Assembly (NCBI RefSeq): GCF_003634965.1
Contig: NZ_RBXP01000014.1
Location: forward strand, 1-64,000
Reading direction: 5' to 3'
Length of the DNA stretch: 64,000 nucleotides
Origin: Azonexus fungiphilus
GTDB lineage: Bacteria > Pseudomonadota > Gammaproteobacteria > Burkholderiales > Rhodocyclaceae
The notes under the pieces are model-generated. The model ran no database searches and had not been told where the DNA came from. It worked only from the letters and a program-made list of their open reading frames with translations. Below are positions 49,164 to 57,649 of this stretch, piece by piece; the first letter of the stretch is position 1; each line of letters opens with the position of its first letter. Position numbers and translations under genes: made by a program.

Positions 49164-51142
49164 CGCTGCTCGCGGTACAGCCAGGCCGGCAGCAGGGCGT
49201 GCGCCAGGGCGCGCCGGGCCAGGGCCTCGCCGTCGGCGGGTGGCGCCTCGGCGGCGCTCAGGTGCTTCCTGGCGCGGTCGTAGTGGGCGAAAGCCGGTTC
49301 TTTTTCCGGGCGCAGGACGACCATGCGGTTGCCTTCCATCCAGCCGTAGTTCTGTTCGTACTGCATCATCGCCCGGCCGGGCAGGTCGTCGGCTTCGCGG
49401 GTCAGGTCGCGGCCGGGCATCGGGTGTTTGGCATCAACGCCCATCAGCGAGAGCAGCGTCGGCGCCAGGTCGATCTGGCTGGCGACGGTCTTGACCCGCT
49501 TCGGCTTGAGGTCGGCGCCGAGGATCAGGCCGGGGATGTGGAAGCGCTCGACCGGCACCATGCTGTCGCCACGCACGCGGATGTCGTGGTCGGCAACGAC
49601 GACGAACAGCGTGTCCTGCCAGTAGGGGCTGGCCTTGGCCTTGGCCATGAATTCGCCGAGCGCGTGGTCGGTGTATTTGACGGCGTTGTTGTCGGTCGCT
49701 TTCGGTTGCTCGTAAAGCTCGATGCGGCCGTCGGGGAAGTCGAAGGGCGAATGGTTGGTCGAGGTGAACACCAGCGTGAAGCTGGGCTGGCCTTCGGCGT
49801 GCTTGGCGCTCAGGCGTTCGTGCGTCTTGTCGAACAGGTCTTCGTCGGAGACCCCCCAGCCGGCGACGAACTTCGGATTCTTGTAGTCCTTCTGCTCGGT
49901 GATGTGGGTGAAGCCGTTGCCGGTGAAGAAGCCGCGCATGTTGTCGAAATGTGCCTCGCCGCCGTAGATGAACTCCGACTCGTAGCCATGCTGGCCAAGG
50001 ATGGACGCTAGCGTCGAGAAGTTGCGCTGGGCCAGCGACAGCTTGACCACGGCCTGCGCCGGCGTCGGCAGGAAGCCGGTGGTGACCGCCTCGATGCCGC
50101 GGATCGAACGGGTGCCGGTGGCGTAGAGCTGCTCGAACCACCAGCCTTCTTCCTTCAGCTTCTCCAGGTTGGGCGTCACCGGTACGCCGCCGAGCGACTC
50201 GACGAAGGTCGCGCCCAGGCTTTCCTCGAGGATGATCACCAGATTCAGCGGCTGGTCACGGCGTACCGTCGCCTGCTGGTCGACCAGCGTCGGGATTTCC
50301 GGGTCATTGACCAGCGGGTGCGGGTTGCCGAAGCGGGCGCGGGCGTTGCGGAACTCGGCGAGGATGTCGGCGCTTTCCATCTTGCCGTAGATCTCGCTCG
50401 AATTGGCCTCGTGTTGCATGCCGTAGATCGCGTGCGTCACCGACCAGGCCGAGTTGAGGATCAGCGTGTTGACCATCGGGTCGGCGGTCAGCGCGAAGGT
50501 GGCCGGATTGGCCGGCCGGTGCTGCAGGCTGGAGCGGATGGCCAGCGCACAGATCAGGAGCAGGATCGGCCAGGTGAGCCAGAGTTTCCAGCCGGACCAG
50601 GGGGCCTCGGCCCGCTGCCAGGCGCGCATCGTGCGCCAGGCGCCCCAGCCGCAGAGGCCGGTGACCAGCAGGCCGCCGACCAGATGCAGGCGGAAGCCGC
50701 TCCACAGCATGGCGACGACTTCGTGCGGATACTTCAGGTATTCGACGAAGAGTCGGTTCGGCCGGCTGTCGTATTCGTTGATGAAGGCCGGCGAGGCGAT
50801 CTCGAGCAGCGCCAGGGCAGCGATCGCCAGCGTCATCCAGGCAATGTTCAGCTTGCGCCAGGCCGGCCACAGACGCTTGCCGGCGAGCAGCGGGGCAAGC
50901 AGCAGCAGCGGCAGGGCGAGCAGGGAAAGCTGGATCACGTCCACGCGCACGCCCTGCAGCAGCATCGTGCTCCAGATGCCGGTGGCGGCGACCCGTTCCG
51001 ACTGCCACAGCATCAGCGCCGCGCGCGACAGCGTCAGCAGCGGCAGGCCGACCAGGAAGAGCATGGCGATGCCGGCGTAGGGACCGAACAGGTCGAGGCG
51101 TTGCCAGAGACGGGAGAGGGGGGAGGCGAGCTTGGCTGTCAT
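49142..51142 (-). CDS. LTA-synthase-family membrane phosphotransferase/sulfatase
   Basis: 666-aa inner-membrane protein of the alkaline-phosphatase superfamily, like LtaS, OpgB and the EptA lipid A transferases. About five N-terminal hydrophobic segments (to about residue 200) precede a periplasmic catalytic domain (about 285-600): the metal site Glu in LVIILEESLGATFVE, the nucleophile region ATGTRSIRGIEA, and the metal-binding VVVADHDIRVRG plus TNHSPFDFPDG. It probably moves a phosphoglycerol or similar group onto an envelope glycan or lipid. Three tandem PmrA-type half-sites lie 45 nt upstream of its start. Confidence 0.87.
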   Translation of the reverse strand: MTAKLASPLSRLWQRLDLFGPYAGIAMLFLVGLPLLTLSRAALMLWQSERVAATGIWSTMLLQGVRVDVIQLSLLALPLLLLAPLLAGKRLWPAWRKLNIAWMTLAIAALALLEIASPAFINEYDSRPNRLFVEYLKYPHEVVAMLWSGFRLHLVGGLLVTGLCGWGAWRTMRAWQRAEAPWSGWKLWLTWPILLLICALAIRSSLQHRPANPATFALTADPMVNTLILNSAWSVTHAIYGMQHEANSSEIYGKMESADILAEFRNARARFGNPHPLVNDPEIPTLVDQQATVRRDQPLNLVIILEESLGATFVESLGGVPVTPNLEKLKEEGWWFEQLYATGTRSIRGIEAVTTGFLPTPAQAVVKLSLAQRNFSTLASILGQHGYESEFIYGGEAHFDNMRGFFTGNGFTHITEQKDYKNPKFVAGWGVSDEDLFDKTHERLSAKHAEGQPSFTLVFTSTNHSPFDFPDGRIELYEQPKATDNNAVKYTDHALGEFMAKAKASPYWQDTLFVVVADHDIRVRGDSMVPVERFHIPGLILGADLKPKRVKTVASQIDLAPTLLSLMGVDAKHPMPGRDLTREADDLPGRAMMQYEQNYGWMEGNRMVVLRPEKEPAFAHYDRARKHLSAAEAPPADGEALARRALAHALLPAWLYREQRYRLPEE

Positions 51143-51186
51143 GGCGGATTGTGTGAGGCAGATTCCGCAGAGTCTGACCAGCGGTT

Positions 51187-51214
51187 ATTAAACGAAGCTT
51201 AAACGAAGCTTAAA
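51187..51214 (-). promoter_or_regulatory. Triple PmrA-type box upstream of the LTA-synthase-like gene
   Basis: Minus strand: TTTAAG (51214-51209), CTTCG, TTTAAG (51203-51198), CTTCG, TTTAAT (51192-51187). Each hexamer fits YTTAAK with exact 5-nt spacers, the PmrA/BasR consensus. The last half-site is 45 nt upstream of the start codon at 51142. The sequence repeats with an 11-bp period. Confidence 0.72.
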
Positions 51215-51221
51215 ACAAGGG

Positions 51222-52544
51222 CTAACCCGGCAGTCGCAGACTGGCCTGCAGGCCGCCCAGCGGCGAACGGTCGAGGCTCAGTTCGCCGCCGTAGGTTTCG
51301 GCGATGTCGGCCGTGATTGCCAGGCCGAGGCCGCTGCCTTCGACATTCTCGTCGAAGCGCTTGCCGCGCACGCCGGTCTCGCGGATCTGCCCGGCCGACA
51401 GTCCGGGGCCGTCGTCGCCGATCTCGATGACGACCTCGTCGTGCTGTCGACGGGCGCTGACGACGACGCGCGATCTTGCCCATTTGCCGGCGTTGTCAAG
51501 CAGGTTGCCGAGCATTTCCTCGAAATCGGTCTGTTCGCCGCGCCAGTGCAGTTCGCGGTCGACGTCGAGCTGCCAGCTCAGGCCGCGCTCGCGGTGCAGG
51601 CGCTGCATCAGGCCGATCAGGCCGTCGATGCAGTCGCCGACGGCGACCTGGCGGACGCTGCCGGCCCCGCTGCCGGCGCGGGCCAGGTGGCGGTCGATCA
51701 GCTGAGTCATGGCGCCGACCTGCTGGCGCAGCAACGGGTTCTGCTGCAGTTCCCCGTCGGCCGCCAGCAGCGACAGCGGCTTCTTCAACGCATGGCTGAG
51801 GTCGGCGGCATGGCCGCGGGCGCGGTCGACGATGCGGGCATTGCGGGCCAGCACCAGGTCGAGCTCCTGGGCCACCGGTGCCAGTTCCGGGCCGTAATCG
51901 TTGCCGACGCTGGCGGCGCTGCCGGTACGCACGGCCGCCAGCCGGTCGCGCAGTCGGTGCAGCGGTACCAGGCCGAGGCGTACCTGGAGGATGCTGGTGA
52001 CCAGCAGCGAGACGATCAGGCCGAGCTGGGTGAACAACAGGATGCGGTCGAGCCGGTCGAGTTCGCTGGCGATCTCGTCGGCCGGCCCGAAAACATGCAG
52101 GCGGGCTGACTGGCCCTCGACCTCGATGTCGCGCATGAGGCCCATCAATCGCTGCGCCTGCGGCCCCACCAGCTGCAGCAGCTGCGGGTTGCCCGGCACC
52201 GGATGGGCCTGTGCCGTGTCCAGCCGGCTATCCCAGAGCGAGCGCGAGGTCTGGGTCTGACCGGCATTTTCCAGTTGCCAGTACCAGCCCGAGAAGATGC
52301 GGGCGAACTCGTCGTTGCTGCGCCCCTGCCAGCGCATGCCGTCGTCGCCGGCGAGCACGAAGATGCCGGCGAGCAGCCGCTCGCTCCGTTCTTCCAGGCG
52401 CTGTTCGAAATGCTTGAGCAGCGTCGTTTGCACGCTCTGGCGCAGGGCCCAGCCGCCGATCGTGGCAACCAGCAGCGCGGCCAGGGCGCCGAGCGCGACC
52501 AGCCGGCTGGCCAGGCCGAAGCGCCGGCTGCCTTTAATCAGCAT
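51222..52544 (-). CDS. Sensor histidine kinase (PhoQ-like)
   Basis: 440-aa kinase: TM1 (about 13-32), periplasmic sensor (to about 165), TM2 (about 168-190), HAMP-like linker, phosphoacceptor His in DLSHALKKPLSLLAADGEL, then the ATPase with NLLDNAGKWA (N-box), IGDDGPGLSAGQI (G1) and EGSGLGLAITADI (G2). The start overlaps the response-regulator stop by 11 bp. With PepSY-RR it forms a three-gene envelope-sensing unit. The sensed signal is unknown. Confidence 0.9.
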   Translation of the reverse strand: MLIKGSRRFGLASRLVALGALAALLVATIGGWALRQSVQTTLLKHFEQRLEERSERLLAGIFVLAGDDGMRWQGRSNDEFARIFSGWYWQLENAGQTQTSRSLWDSRLDTAQAHPVPGNPQLLQLVGPQAQRLMGLMRDIEVEGQSARLHVFGPADEIASELDRLDRILLFTQLGLIVSLLVTSILQVRLGLVPLHRLRDRLAAVRTGSAASVGNDYGPELAPVAQELDLVLARNARIVDRARGHAADLSHALKKPLSLLAADGELQQNPLLRQQVGAMTQLIDRHLARAGSGAGSVRQVAVGDCIDGLIGLMQRLHRERGLSWQLDVDRELHWRGEQTDFEEMLGNLLDNAGKWARSRVVVSARRQHDEVVIEIGDDGPGLSAGQIRETGVRGKRFDENVEGSGLGLAITADIAETYGGELSLDRSPLGGLQASLRLPG

Positions 52545-53205
52545 CGACGGACCCGGTCAGCCGGAAACCGCGGCCGCGCTCGGTCTGGATCAGCGGCACG
52601 CCGAGCTTGCGGCGGATACGGCCGATCAGTACGTCGAGGGTGTTCGAGTCGGGGTCGAGATCGCGGGCATAGACATGTTCCGAGAGCTCGCTGCGGCTGA
52701 CGACGCAGTCCTTGCGCTGGATCAGGTAGGCGAGGATGCGCTGTTCCTGGGCGGTCAGGGTGAGTGCTTCGCCGTGCAGCGTGAAGCGGTCGGCGTTGGC
52801 GTCGTAACTGAGGGGGCCGGCGGCCAGCAGCGGCGAGCTGTGGCCGAGCGCCCGCCGCTTCAGTACGCGCAGGCGCAGCGCCACTTCCTCGTGGAGGAAG
52901 GGTTTGGTCAGGTAATCGTCGGCGCCGGCATCGAAACTCGCCAGCTTGTCGCTCCAGCGGCCGCGTGCGGTGAGTACCAGGACCGGCATCGGGCGCTGGT
53001 GTTCGCGCCAGTGGCGCAGTACCGCGACGCCATCCATGCCGGGCAGGCCGAGGTCGAGCACGGCCGCGTCGTAGTCCTCGGTGCAGCCGACGAAAGCGGC
53101 TTCTTCACCATCATGGACGAGGTCGACGATCATCCCGTCGGCGGCGAGCGCGCTGGCGATCTTCCCGGCCAGTTCGCGGTCGTCCTCGACGACCAGCACC
53201 TTCAT
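52534..53205 (-). CDS. OmpR-family response regulator
   Basis: 223-aa regulator. Receiver with acidic pair VVEDDREL, phosphoacceptor Asp in AVLDLGLPGMDG, and Lys in DDYLTKPFLHEE; winged-helix C-terminal domain with VSRSELSEHVYARDLDPDSNTLDVLIGRIRRKLG. Partner of the kinase at 51222. The ATG overlaps the PepSY gene stop by 4 bp. Confidence 0.92.
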   Translation of the reverse strand: MKVLVVEDDRELAGKIASALAADGMIVDLVHDGEEAAFVGCTEDYDAAVLDLGLPGMDGVAVLRHWREHQRPMPVLVLTARGRWSDKLASFDAGADDYLTKPFLHEEVALRLRVLKRRALGHSSPLLAAGPLSYDANADRFTLHGEALTLTAQEQRILAYLIQRKDCVVSRSELSEHVYARDLDPDSNTLDVLIGRIRRKLGVPLIQTERGRGFRLTGSVDAD

Positions 53206-53912
53206 CGTTCGACCTCTTCGCCGTTGAGGACCTTGCCGCTGATCGCGTCGATGTCGAGTTCGAAAACCCGGCCGTCGGCCAGGCGGACCTCGACTTCGTA
53301 AAAGTAGCGTCCGTACTGGTCGTATTCGAGTTCGACCTCGTGGATGACACCGCGGTAACGGGCCGGCAGGCGCTCGAGAATGTCGGGCAGGGGCTTCAGG
53401 TTTTTCAGGACTTCCTGACGGTGGCCGTTGCCATCGATCAATTCGCCGCTGTTGGCATCGATGACGAACTCACGCAGGCGTCCGTCGAGCAGGATGACCT
53501 GGACTTCGTAGATCATGCGCTGGTCGGCAGCCTGCTTGAGCTCGAGTTCGAGAACGTTGCCAGGGTGGCGGGCGAGCAGGTTGCGCAGGGCCTTGGCCAT
53601 GTTGATGCGCGGGTTGGCTGCCGTGCTGGCGTGGCGCAACTCGCTGCCGCTGACCGCGTCGACGAGCAGCTTGGCGCGCTGGCCATCGTTCTTGAGGATG
53701 GTGATCTCGTAGATCCGGTTGCCGTTGATGTCGCGCTCGAGGTCGACATCGAGGACCTTGCCCGGATGGCTGGACTGGATGCGTGTCAGGATTTCGTTGA
53801 GCGGCTTGAGCTGGCCGGCCTCGACCGCGCGCCGGATCGCGTATTGCTCCTCGCCGCGGGCGAGCGGAGGCAGCGCCAGCAGCAGGATGAACAGGAAGGG
53901 GAGGGCTTTCAT
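53202..53912 (-). CDS. Periplasmic protein with three PepSY repeats
   Basis: 236-aa secreted protein. Signal peptide MKALPFLFILLLALPPLARG, then three PepSY-like repeats of about 65 residues: ILTRIQSSHPGKVLDVDLER to LLVDAVSGSEL, LLARHPGNVLELELKQ to FVIDANSGELIDG, and ILERLPARYRGVIHEVELEY to LDIDAISGKVLNG. PepSY proteins inhibit or sense proteases or divalent ions, and often precede two-component genes. First gene of the PepSY-RR-HK unit; a direct repeat lies upstream. Confidence 0.9.
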   Translation of the reverse strand: MKALPFLFILLLALPPLARGEEQYAIRRAVEAGQLKPLNEILTRIQSSHPGKVLDVDLERDINGNRIYEITILKNDGQRAKLLVDAVSGSELRHASTAANPRINMAKALRNLLARHPGNVLELELKQAADQRMIYEVQVILLDGRLREFVIDANSGELIDGNGHRQEVLKNLKPLPDILERLPARYRGVIHEVELEYDQYGRYFYEVEVRLADGRVFELDIDAISGKVLNGEEVER

Positions 53913-53944
53913 GACGGCTATCTTGCGGCGACCCGGTTAAACGT

Positions 53945-53977
53945 TTCGTGAATTGTAGCGTCACGAAGCGTTCACGA
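53945..53977 (-). promoter_or_regulatory. Repeats upstream of the PepSY two-component operon
   Basis: Plus-strand TCACGA occurs at 53961-53966 and 53972-53977 with a 5-nt spacer (11-bp period; TCGTGA-N5-TCGTGA on the minus strand). TTCGTGA at 53945-53951 is the inverted copy of TCACGAA. It could be the autoregulatory site of the OmpR-family regulator. It differs from the PmrA-type boxes, which suggests two separate regulators. Confidence 0.5.
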
Positions 53978-54024
53978 TTGGCGGGCTAGCATGGCTGCAT
54001 CGTCAATTGTCCGGATTTTGCCCC

Positions 54025-54990
54025 ATGTCCCAAGCCAGCTCCTCAGCCTTGCCGGCGCTTGCCGCCTTCCTGGTTCGCCGTCAGCGTGTCCGCCTGCCGG
54101 GCATGCGCTGGTTGCTCGCCGTCCTGCTGCTGGTGGCGACTGGTTTCGTCCTGGTCGTCGCCCAGCCGAGGCTGGCGCTGGCCTGGGCTCAATTTGCAGC
54201 CGATGCCGGTGAGCGCGAACGGGCCGTCTGGCTGCCCGATTACCGGGTCGAGATCGAGGCCCTGCCGTTGGCCGGGATCGCCGACGATGTCTCCGGGCTG
54301 ACCTACGATCCCGATCGCGGCACGCTGTTCGCGATCACCAATGCGCGTCCCGAGATCCTCGAGCTGTCGTTGTCCGGCGAGGTGCTGCGGCGCATTCCGG
54401 TGAGCGGCCTCGGCGATCCGGAAGCGATCGAGTACGTCGGCCCCGGCCGCTACGTGGTCACCGACGAGCGGCGCCAGGCGCTCGTCGAAATCCGCCTCGA
54501 TCCGGCCACGCGTGTTGTCGATGCCGCTGCCGCCAGGCAATTGATGATCGGTATCGGGCGCAACGGCAACAAGGGTTTCGAGGGACTGGCCTACGACCGC
54601 GCCGGCGATCGCCTGTTCGTTGCCAAGGAGCGTGATCCGCAGCGTATTTTCGAGGTGCGCGGCTTCCCGCAGGCAGCGGCGATCGAGATCGCCGAAGACC
54701 GGGCGCGCGACGCGGCCCTGCCCGGCAAGGACCTGTCCAGCCTGCATTTCGACGCAGCCAGCGGCCACCTCCTTGCCCTCTCCGATCAGTCGCGCCTGCT
54801 GGTCGAGTTCGACACTGCCGGCAAGCCCCTCAGCAGCCTGTCGCTGCAAGCCGGCCGCAGCGGCCTGCAACAGGCAGTGCCGCAGGCCGAGGGGGTGGCC
54901 ATGGACAGTCGCGGCAATCTCTACCTGGTCAGCGAACCGAACCTCTTCTACCGTTTCAGCCGGCCGTCGGCCGCAGGTTCTGCAGGCTGA
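54025..54990 (+). CDS. SdiA-regulated (YjiK-type) beta-propeller protein
   Basis: 321-aa protein. After a basic start, an N-terminal hydrophobic anchor (MRWLLAVLLLVATGFVLVVAQ) leads to a periplasmic six-bladed-propeller-like domain of the SdiA-regulated family: DDVSGLTYDPDRGTLFAITN, GDPEAIEYVGPGRYVVTDE, GNKGFEGLAYDRAGDRLFVAKE and EGVAMDSRGNLYLVSEPNLFYRF. In E. coli the yjiK group was named for SdiA control; its function is unknown. ATG 54025 is preferred over an in-frame TTG 18 nt upstream. It overlaps the end of the convergent kinase gene by 35 bp. Confidence 0.85.
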   Translation: MSQASSSALPALAAFLVRRQRVRLPGMRWLLAVLLLVATGFVLVVAQPRLALAWAQFAADAGERERAVWLPDYRVEIEALPLAGIADDVSGLTYDPDRGTLFAITNARPEILELSLSGEVLRRIPVSGLGDPEAIEYVGPGRYVVTDERRQALVEIRLDPATRVVDAAAARQLMIGIGRNGNKGFEGLAYDRAGDRLFVAKERDPQRIFEVRGFPQAAAIEIAEDRARDAALPGKDLSSLHFDAASGHLLALSDQSRLLVEFDTAGKPLSSLSLQAGRSGLQQAVPQAEGVAMDSRGNLYLVSEPNLFYRFSRPSAAGSAG

Positions 54991-56317
54991 CCGAAAGGCC
55001 GCCTTGCGGCCGGTTGGCCAGCCGTAGCCGGGCTGCGTGCAGCTCGGCGATGCGCGCAACGATGGCCAGGCCGAGCCCATTTCCTTCGGTTTTTCCCGGT
55101 TGACCGCGGAAGAAGCGTTCGCCCAGGCGGGCCAGCATGCTTTCCGGAACGCCTGGGCCGTGATCGTTCACGGTCAGTGCGCAATTGTCGACGCCGCTGT
55201 CGATGACGATTTCCACGGTACGGTCTGGCGCCGTGTAGCGGAGTGCGTTGTCGATCAGGTTGCGCAGGGCGATCTGGAGCAGGTCGGGGTCGCCGAGGAC
55301 GACGGCGCTGGTGGCCGGAAGCACGATGCGGTCGCGCTCGGGCAGCGCGGCGACGGCCTCGTTGACCAGCCGCCCGAGGTCGACCGGGACGGTGTGCGGG
55401 GGCTGGTTCAGCGGATCGAGCCGGGCCAGGCGCAGCAGTTGCTCGACCAGTCGTCCGGCGCGGTCCACGCCGACCTCGATCTGCTGCAGCGCGTGCTCGC
55501 GTACCGGCGAGTCGCCGCTCAGCCGCGCCACCTGGGTCTGCACCTTGAGCGCGGCGAGCGGCGTGCGCAGTTCATGGGCGGCATCGGCGGTGAACCGGCG
55601 TTCGTTGTCGAGCGTCCGCTCGACCCGTCGGAACAGCCGGTTGATCGCATTGAGCAGCGGTTGCGCTTCGGTTGGCACGCGCCGGCTGGCGAGCGGCGCG
55701 AGATTGTCCGGCGAGCGCGCGGCGACCTCGTCGGCCAGTTGTTCGAGCGGCCGCAGCGTGCGCCGGATCGACAGGTAGATGAACAGGATCAGGACCGGCA
55801 CGATGAGGATCAGCGGCAGCACGGTCTGGACCGCGACCTCGAGTGCGGCACGGTCGCGCAGGCCGATCGCCTGGGCGACCTGGACGCGGTAGCGGCCATC
55901 CTCGGAAACCCTGTTGAGCACTCGCCAGGCGGCGTCGTGGCGGATGATGTCGCTGTAGTCGGCGACGCCGAGGATCGGCAGTTCGGGCGCATCGGGCGAG
56001 CGCGCGAGGATGCTGCCGTCGCCCAGCCCGATCTGGAATTCCAGTGGTGGTTCGTAGATGTTGTCCTCGGTGCCGCGCACGGTTTCCAGCCGGGCGACGA
56101 TGTCGGCCAGGTCGTCCTCGTTGTCGTGGGTGATCGCCAGCAGCAGGCGGGCGGTTTGCGCCAGGCTGCCGTCCATCAGCTCCTCGGCCTCGTGCTGGGC
56201 CTTGGTGTAGCTGAACCAGCCGGTGAGCAGCCAGGTCGTCAGGACGATCGCGCCGATCGCCGCCAGCAGCCGCCAGCGCAGCGAATGGACCCGCCTCGAG
56301 GTAATCGCCGGCTTCAT
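54956..56317 (-). CDS. Sensor histidine kinase (QseC/PmrB-like)
   Basis: 453-aa kinase: TM1 (about 15-33), periplasmic 2CSK_N-type sensor (DNEDDLADIVARLETVRGTEDNIYEPP region), TM2 (about 160-182), HAMP, phosphoacceptor His in TADAAHELRTPLAALKVQTQ, N-box LRNLIDNALRYTA, G1 NDHGPGVPESML and G2 GNGLGLAIVARI. The arrangement is that of QseC/PmrB kinases. It is the last gene of the operon that starts at 61141; the start overlaps the regulator stop by 4 bp. Confidence 0.92.
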   Translation of the reverse strand: MKPAITSRRVHSLRWRLLAAIGAIVLTTWLLTGWFSYTKAQHEAEELMDGSLAQTARLLLAITHDNEDDLADIVARLETVRGTEDNIYEPPLEFQIGLGDGSILARSPDAPELPILGVADYSDIIRHDAAWRVLNRVSEDGRYRVQVAQAIGLRDRAALEVAVQTVLPLILIVPVLILFIYLSIRRTLRPLEQLADEVAARSPDNLAPLASRRVPTEAQPLLNAINRLFRRVERTLDNERRFTADAAHELRTPLAALKVQTQVARLSGDSPVREHALQQIEVGVDRAGRLVEQLLRLARLDPLNQPPHTVPVDLGRLVNEAVAALPERDRIVLPATSAVVLGDPDLLQIALRNLIDNALRYTAPDRTVEIVIDSGVDNCALTVNDHGPGVPESMLARLGERFFRGQPGKTEGNGLGLAIVARIAELHAARLRLANRPQGGLSVSLQNLRPTAG

Positions 56318-56979
56318 GCGTCGCCGTCGGCGAGCTGATAGCCGAGGCCACGCACCGTCCTGATGAAATCGGCACCGAATTTCTTGCGCAGGTGATGGAT
56401 GTAGACTTCGACGGTATTGCTGCCGGCTTCGTCGCCCCAGGCGTAGAGGCTTTCCTCGAGCTGGCTGCGGCTGCGGATGTGGGTCGGCTGGCTGATCAGG
56501 GCATGCAGCAGTGCATATTCGCGACCGGAGAGCGGTACGTCGCGGCCCTGGTAGCTGACCCGCTTGCTGGCCGGATCGAGGCTGACGCCGCGGTGTTCGA
56601 GCAGGGGCTGGGCCTTGCCGCCGGCGCGGCGGAGCAGGGCGCGGATGCGCGCCTGCAGTTCGCCGAGGTCGAAGGGTTTGGTCAGGTAGTCGTCGGCGCC
56701 GTGGTCGAGGCCGGCGATCTTGTCTTCGGCGGTGTCGCGCGCGGTCAGCAGCAAGACCGGGGTCTGGTCGCCGCGCGAGCGCATTTCACGCAGCACGGTC
56801 AGGCCGTCCTTGCCGGGCAGGCCGAGGTCGAGGACGCAGGCGTCGTAGCGGTGGTCGGCCAGCGCCAGCAAGGCCATTTTTCCGTCCTCGACCCAGTCGA
56901 CCGCATAGGCCGCCAGTGTCAGCCCGGCGCGGATGCCGTCGCCGAGCAGGGTGTCGTCTTCAACCAGCAAGAGTCTCAA
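56314..56979 (-). CDS. Response regulator (QseB/PmrA-like)
   Basis: 221-aa OmpR-family regulator: LLVEDDTLLGDGIRAGL, phosphoacceptor Asp in CVLDLGLPGKDG, Lys in DDYLTKPFDLGE, and a winged helix with SRSQLEESLYAWGDEAGSNTVEVYIHHLRKKFG. Similarity to the QseB/PmrA group fits the PmrA-type boxes upstream of its own operon and of the LTA-synthase-like gene. Its stop and the next gene's stop are packed without gaps. Confidence 0.92.
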   Translation of the reverse strand: MRLLLVEDDTLLGDGIRAGLTLAAYAVDWVEDGKMALLALADHRYDACVLDLGLPGKDGLTVLREMRSRGDQTPVLLLTARDTAEDKIAGLDHGADDYLTKPFDLGELQARIRALLRRAGGKAQPLLEHRGVSLDPASKRVSYQGRDVPLSGREYALLHALISQPTHIRSRSQLEESLYAWGDEAGSNTVEVYIHHLRKKFGADFIRTVRGLGYQLADGDA

Positions 56980-57624
56980 TTAGCGTGCATCCCCGGCAGT
57001 TTTCGCGAGCAGCGCCCGGATTTCCTGGCGCCGCCCCTGATCGGCCAGTTCGCGTCCCGGGCGGGCCGGCGCGGCAAGGGCCTTTTCCAGGTAGCGGCGG
57101 CCTTCGGCGACGCGATCCTGGTCGATCAGATACTCGCCGTAAAAGAAATTCGGGTCAATCCCGTCGGGATTGACGGCCAGCGACTTCCGGAACAGCGCTT
57201 CGGCCTTCTCCTTGTCGCCGAAACCGAGCGGCCAGCGCGGCACCTTGGCGTAGAGCGTGGCCAGGCTGGTATAGGCGGAACCGTTGAGCGACTTTTCGTC
57301 GAGTTTCAGGCTTTCCTCGAGCAGGGCCTTGGCTTCCTTGGCCAGCGAGAGGCCGCCGAGGCCGCCGCGGACGCCGGCTTCGCTGGAGACGACGATGGCC
57401 TCCCAGATCAGCGCGGCGGCCAGGTTGGGGTTGGCCTTGGCGACCTGGCTGGCCTGGACGGCGAGCTCGCGGTAGAGGTCGGCCTGCTGTTTTTCCGGGG
57501 CCTTGTACTTGATCTCGGCCCAGCGGTCCTGGATCGGGCGAACCAGGTCGTCGCCGGGGGCGGCGTGGAGCAGCGTCGCGCAGCCGAGGCCAAGCGCGAA
57601 AAGCAGGGATTTCAAACGGGACAT
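56980..57624 (-). CDS. Secreted TPR-like protein of unknown function
   Basis: 214-aa protein with a signal peptide (MSRLKSLLFALGLGCATLLHAA, cut near residue 22). The rest is helical and TPR-like: LAAALIWEAIVVSSEAGVRGGLGGL, KALLEESLKLDEKSLNGSAYTSLATLYAKVPRWP, KAEALFRKSLAVNPDGIDPNFFYGEYLIDQDRVAEGRRYLEKAL. Probably periplasmic. It ends exactly where the response-regulator gene begins and starts 25 nt after the SDR stop, so it lies between the enzymes and the two-component genes of one operon. Confidence 0.82.
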   Translation of the reverse strand: MSRLKSLLFALGLGCATLLHAAPGDDLVRPIQDRWAEIKYKAPEKQQADLYRELAVQASQVAKANPNLAAALIWEAIVVSSEAGVRGGLGGLSLAKEAKALLEESLKLDEKSLNGSAYTSLATLYAKVPRWPLGFGDKEKAEALFRKSLAVNPDGIDPNFFYGEYLIDQDRVAEGRRYLEKALAAPARPGRELADQGRRQEIRALLAKTAGDAR

Positions 57625-57649
57625 GATGCCTCCTGTGTTCTGTTGAAGA

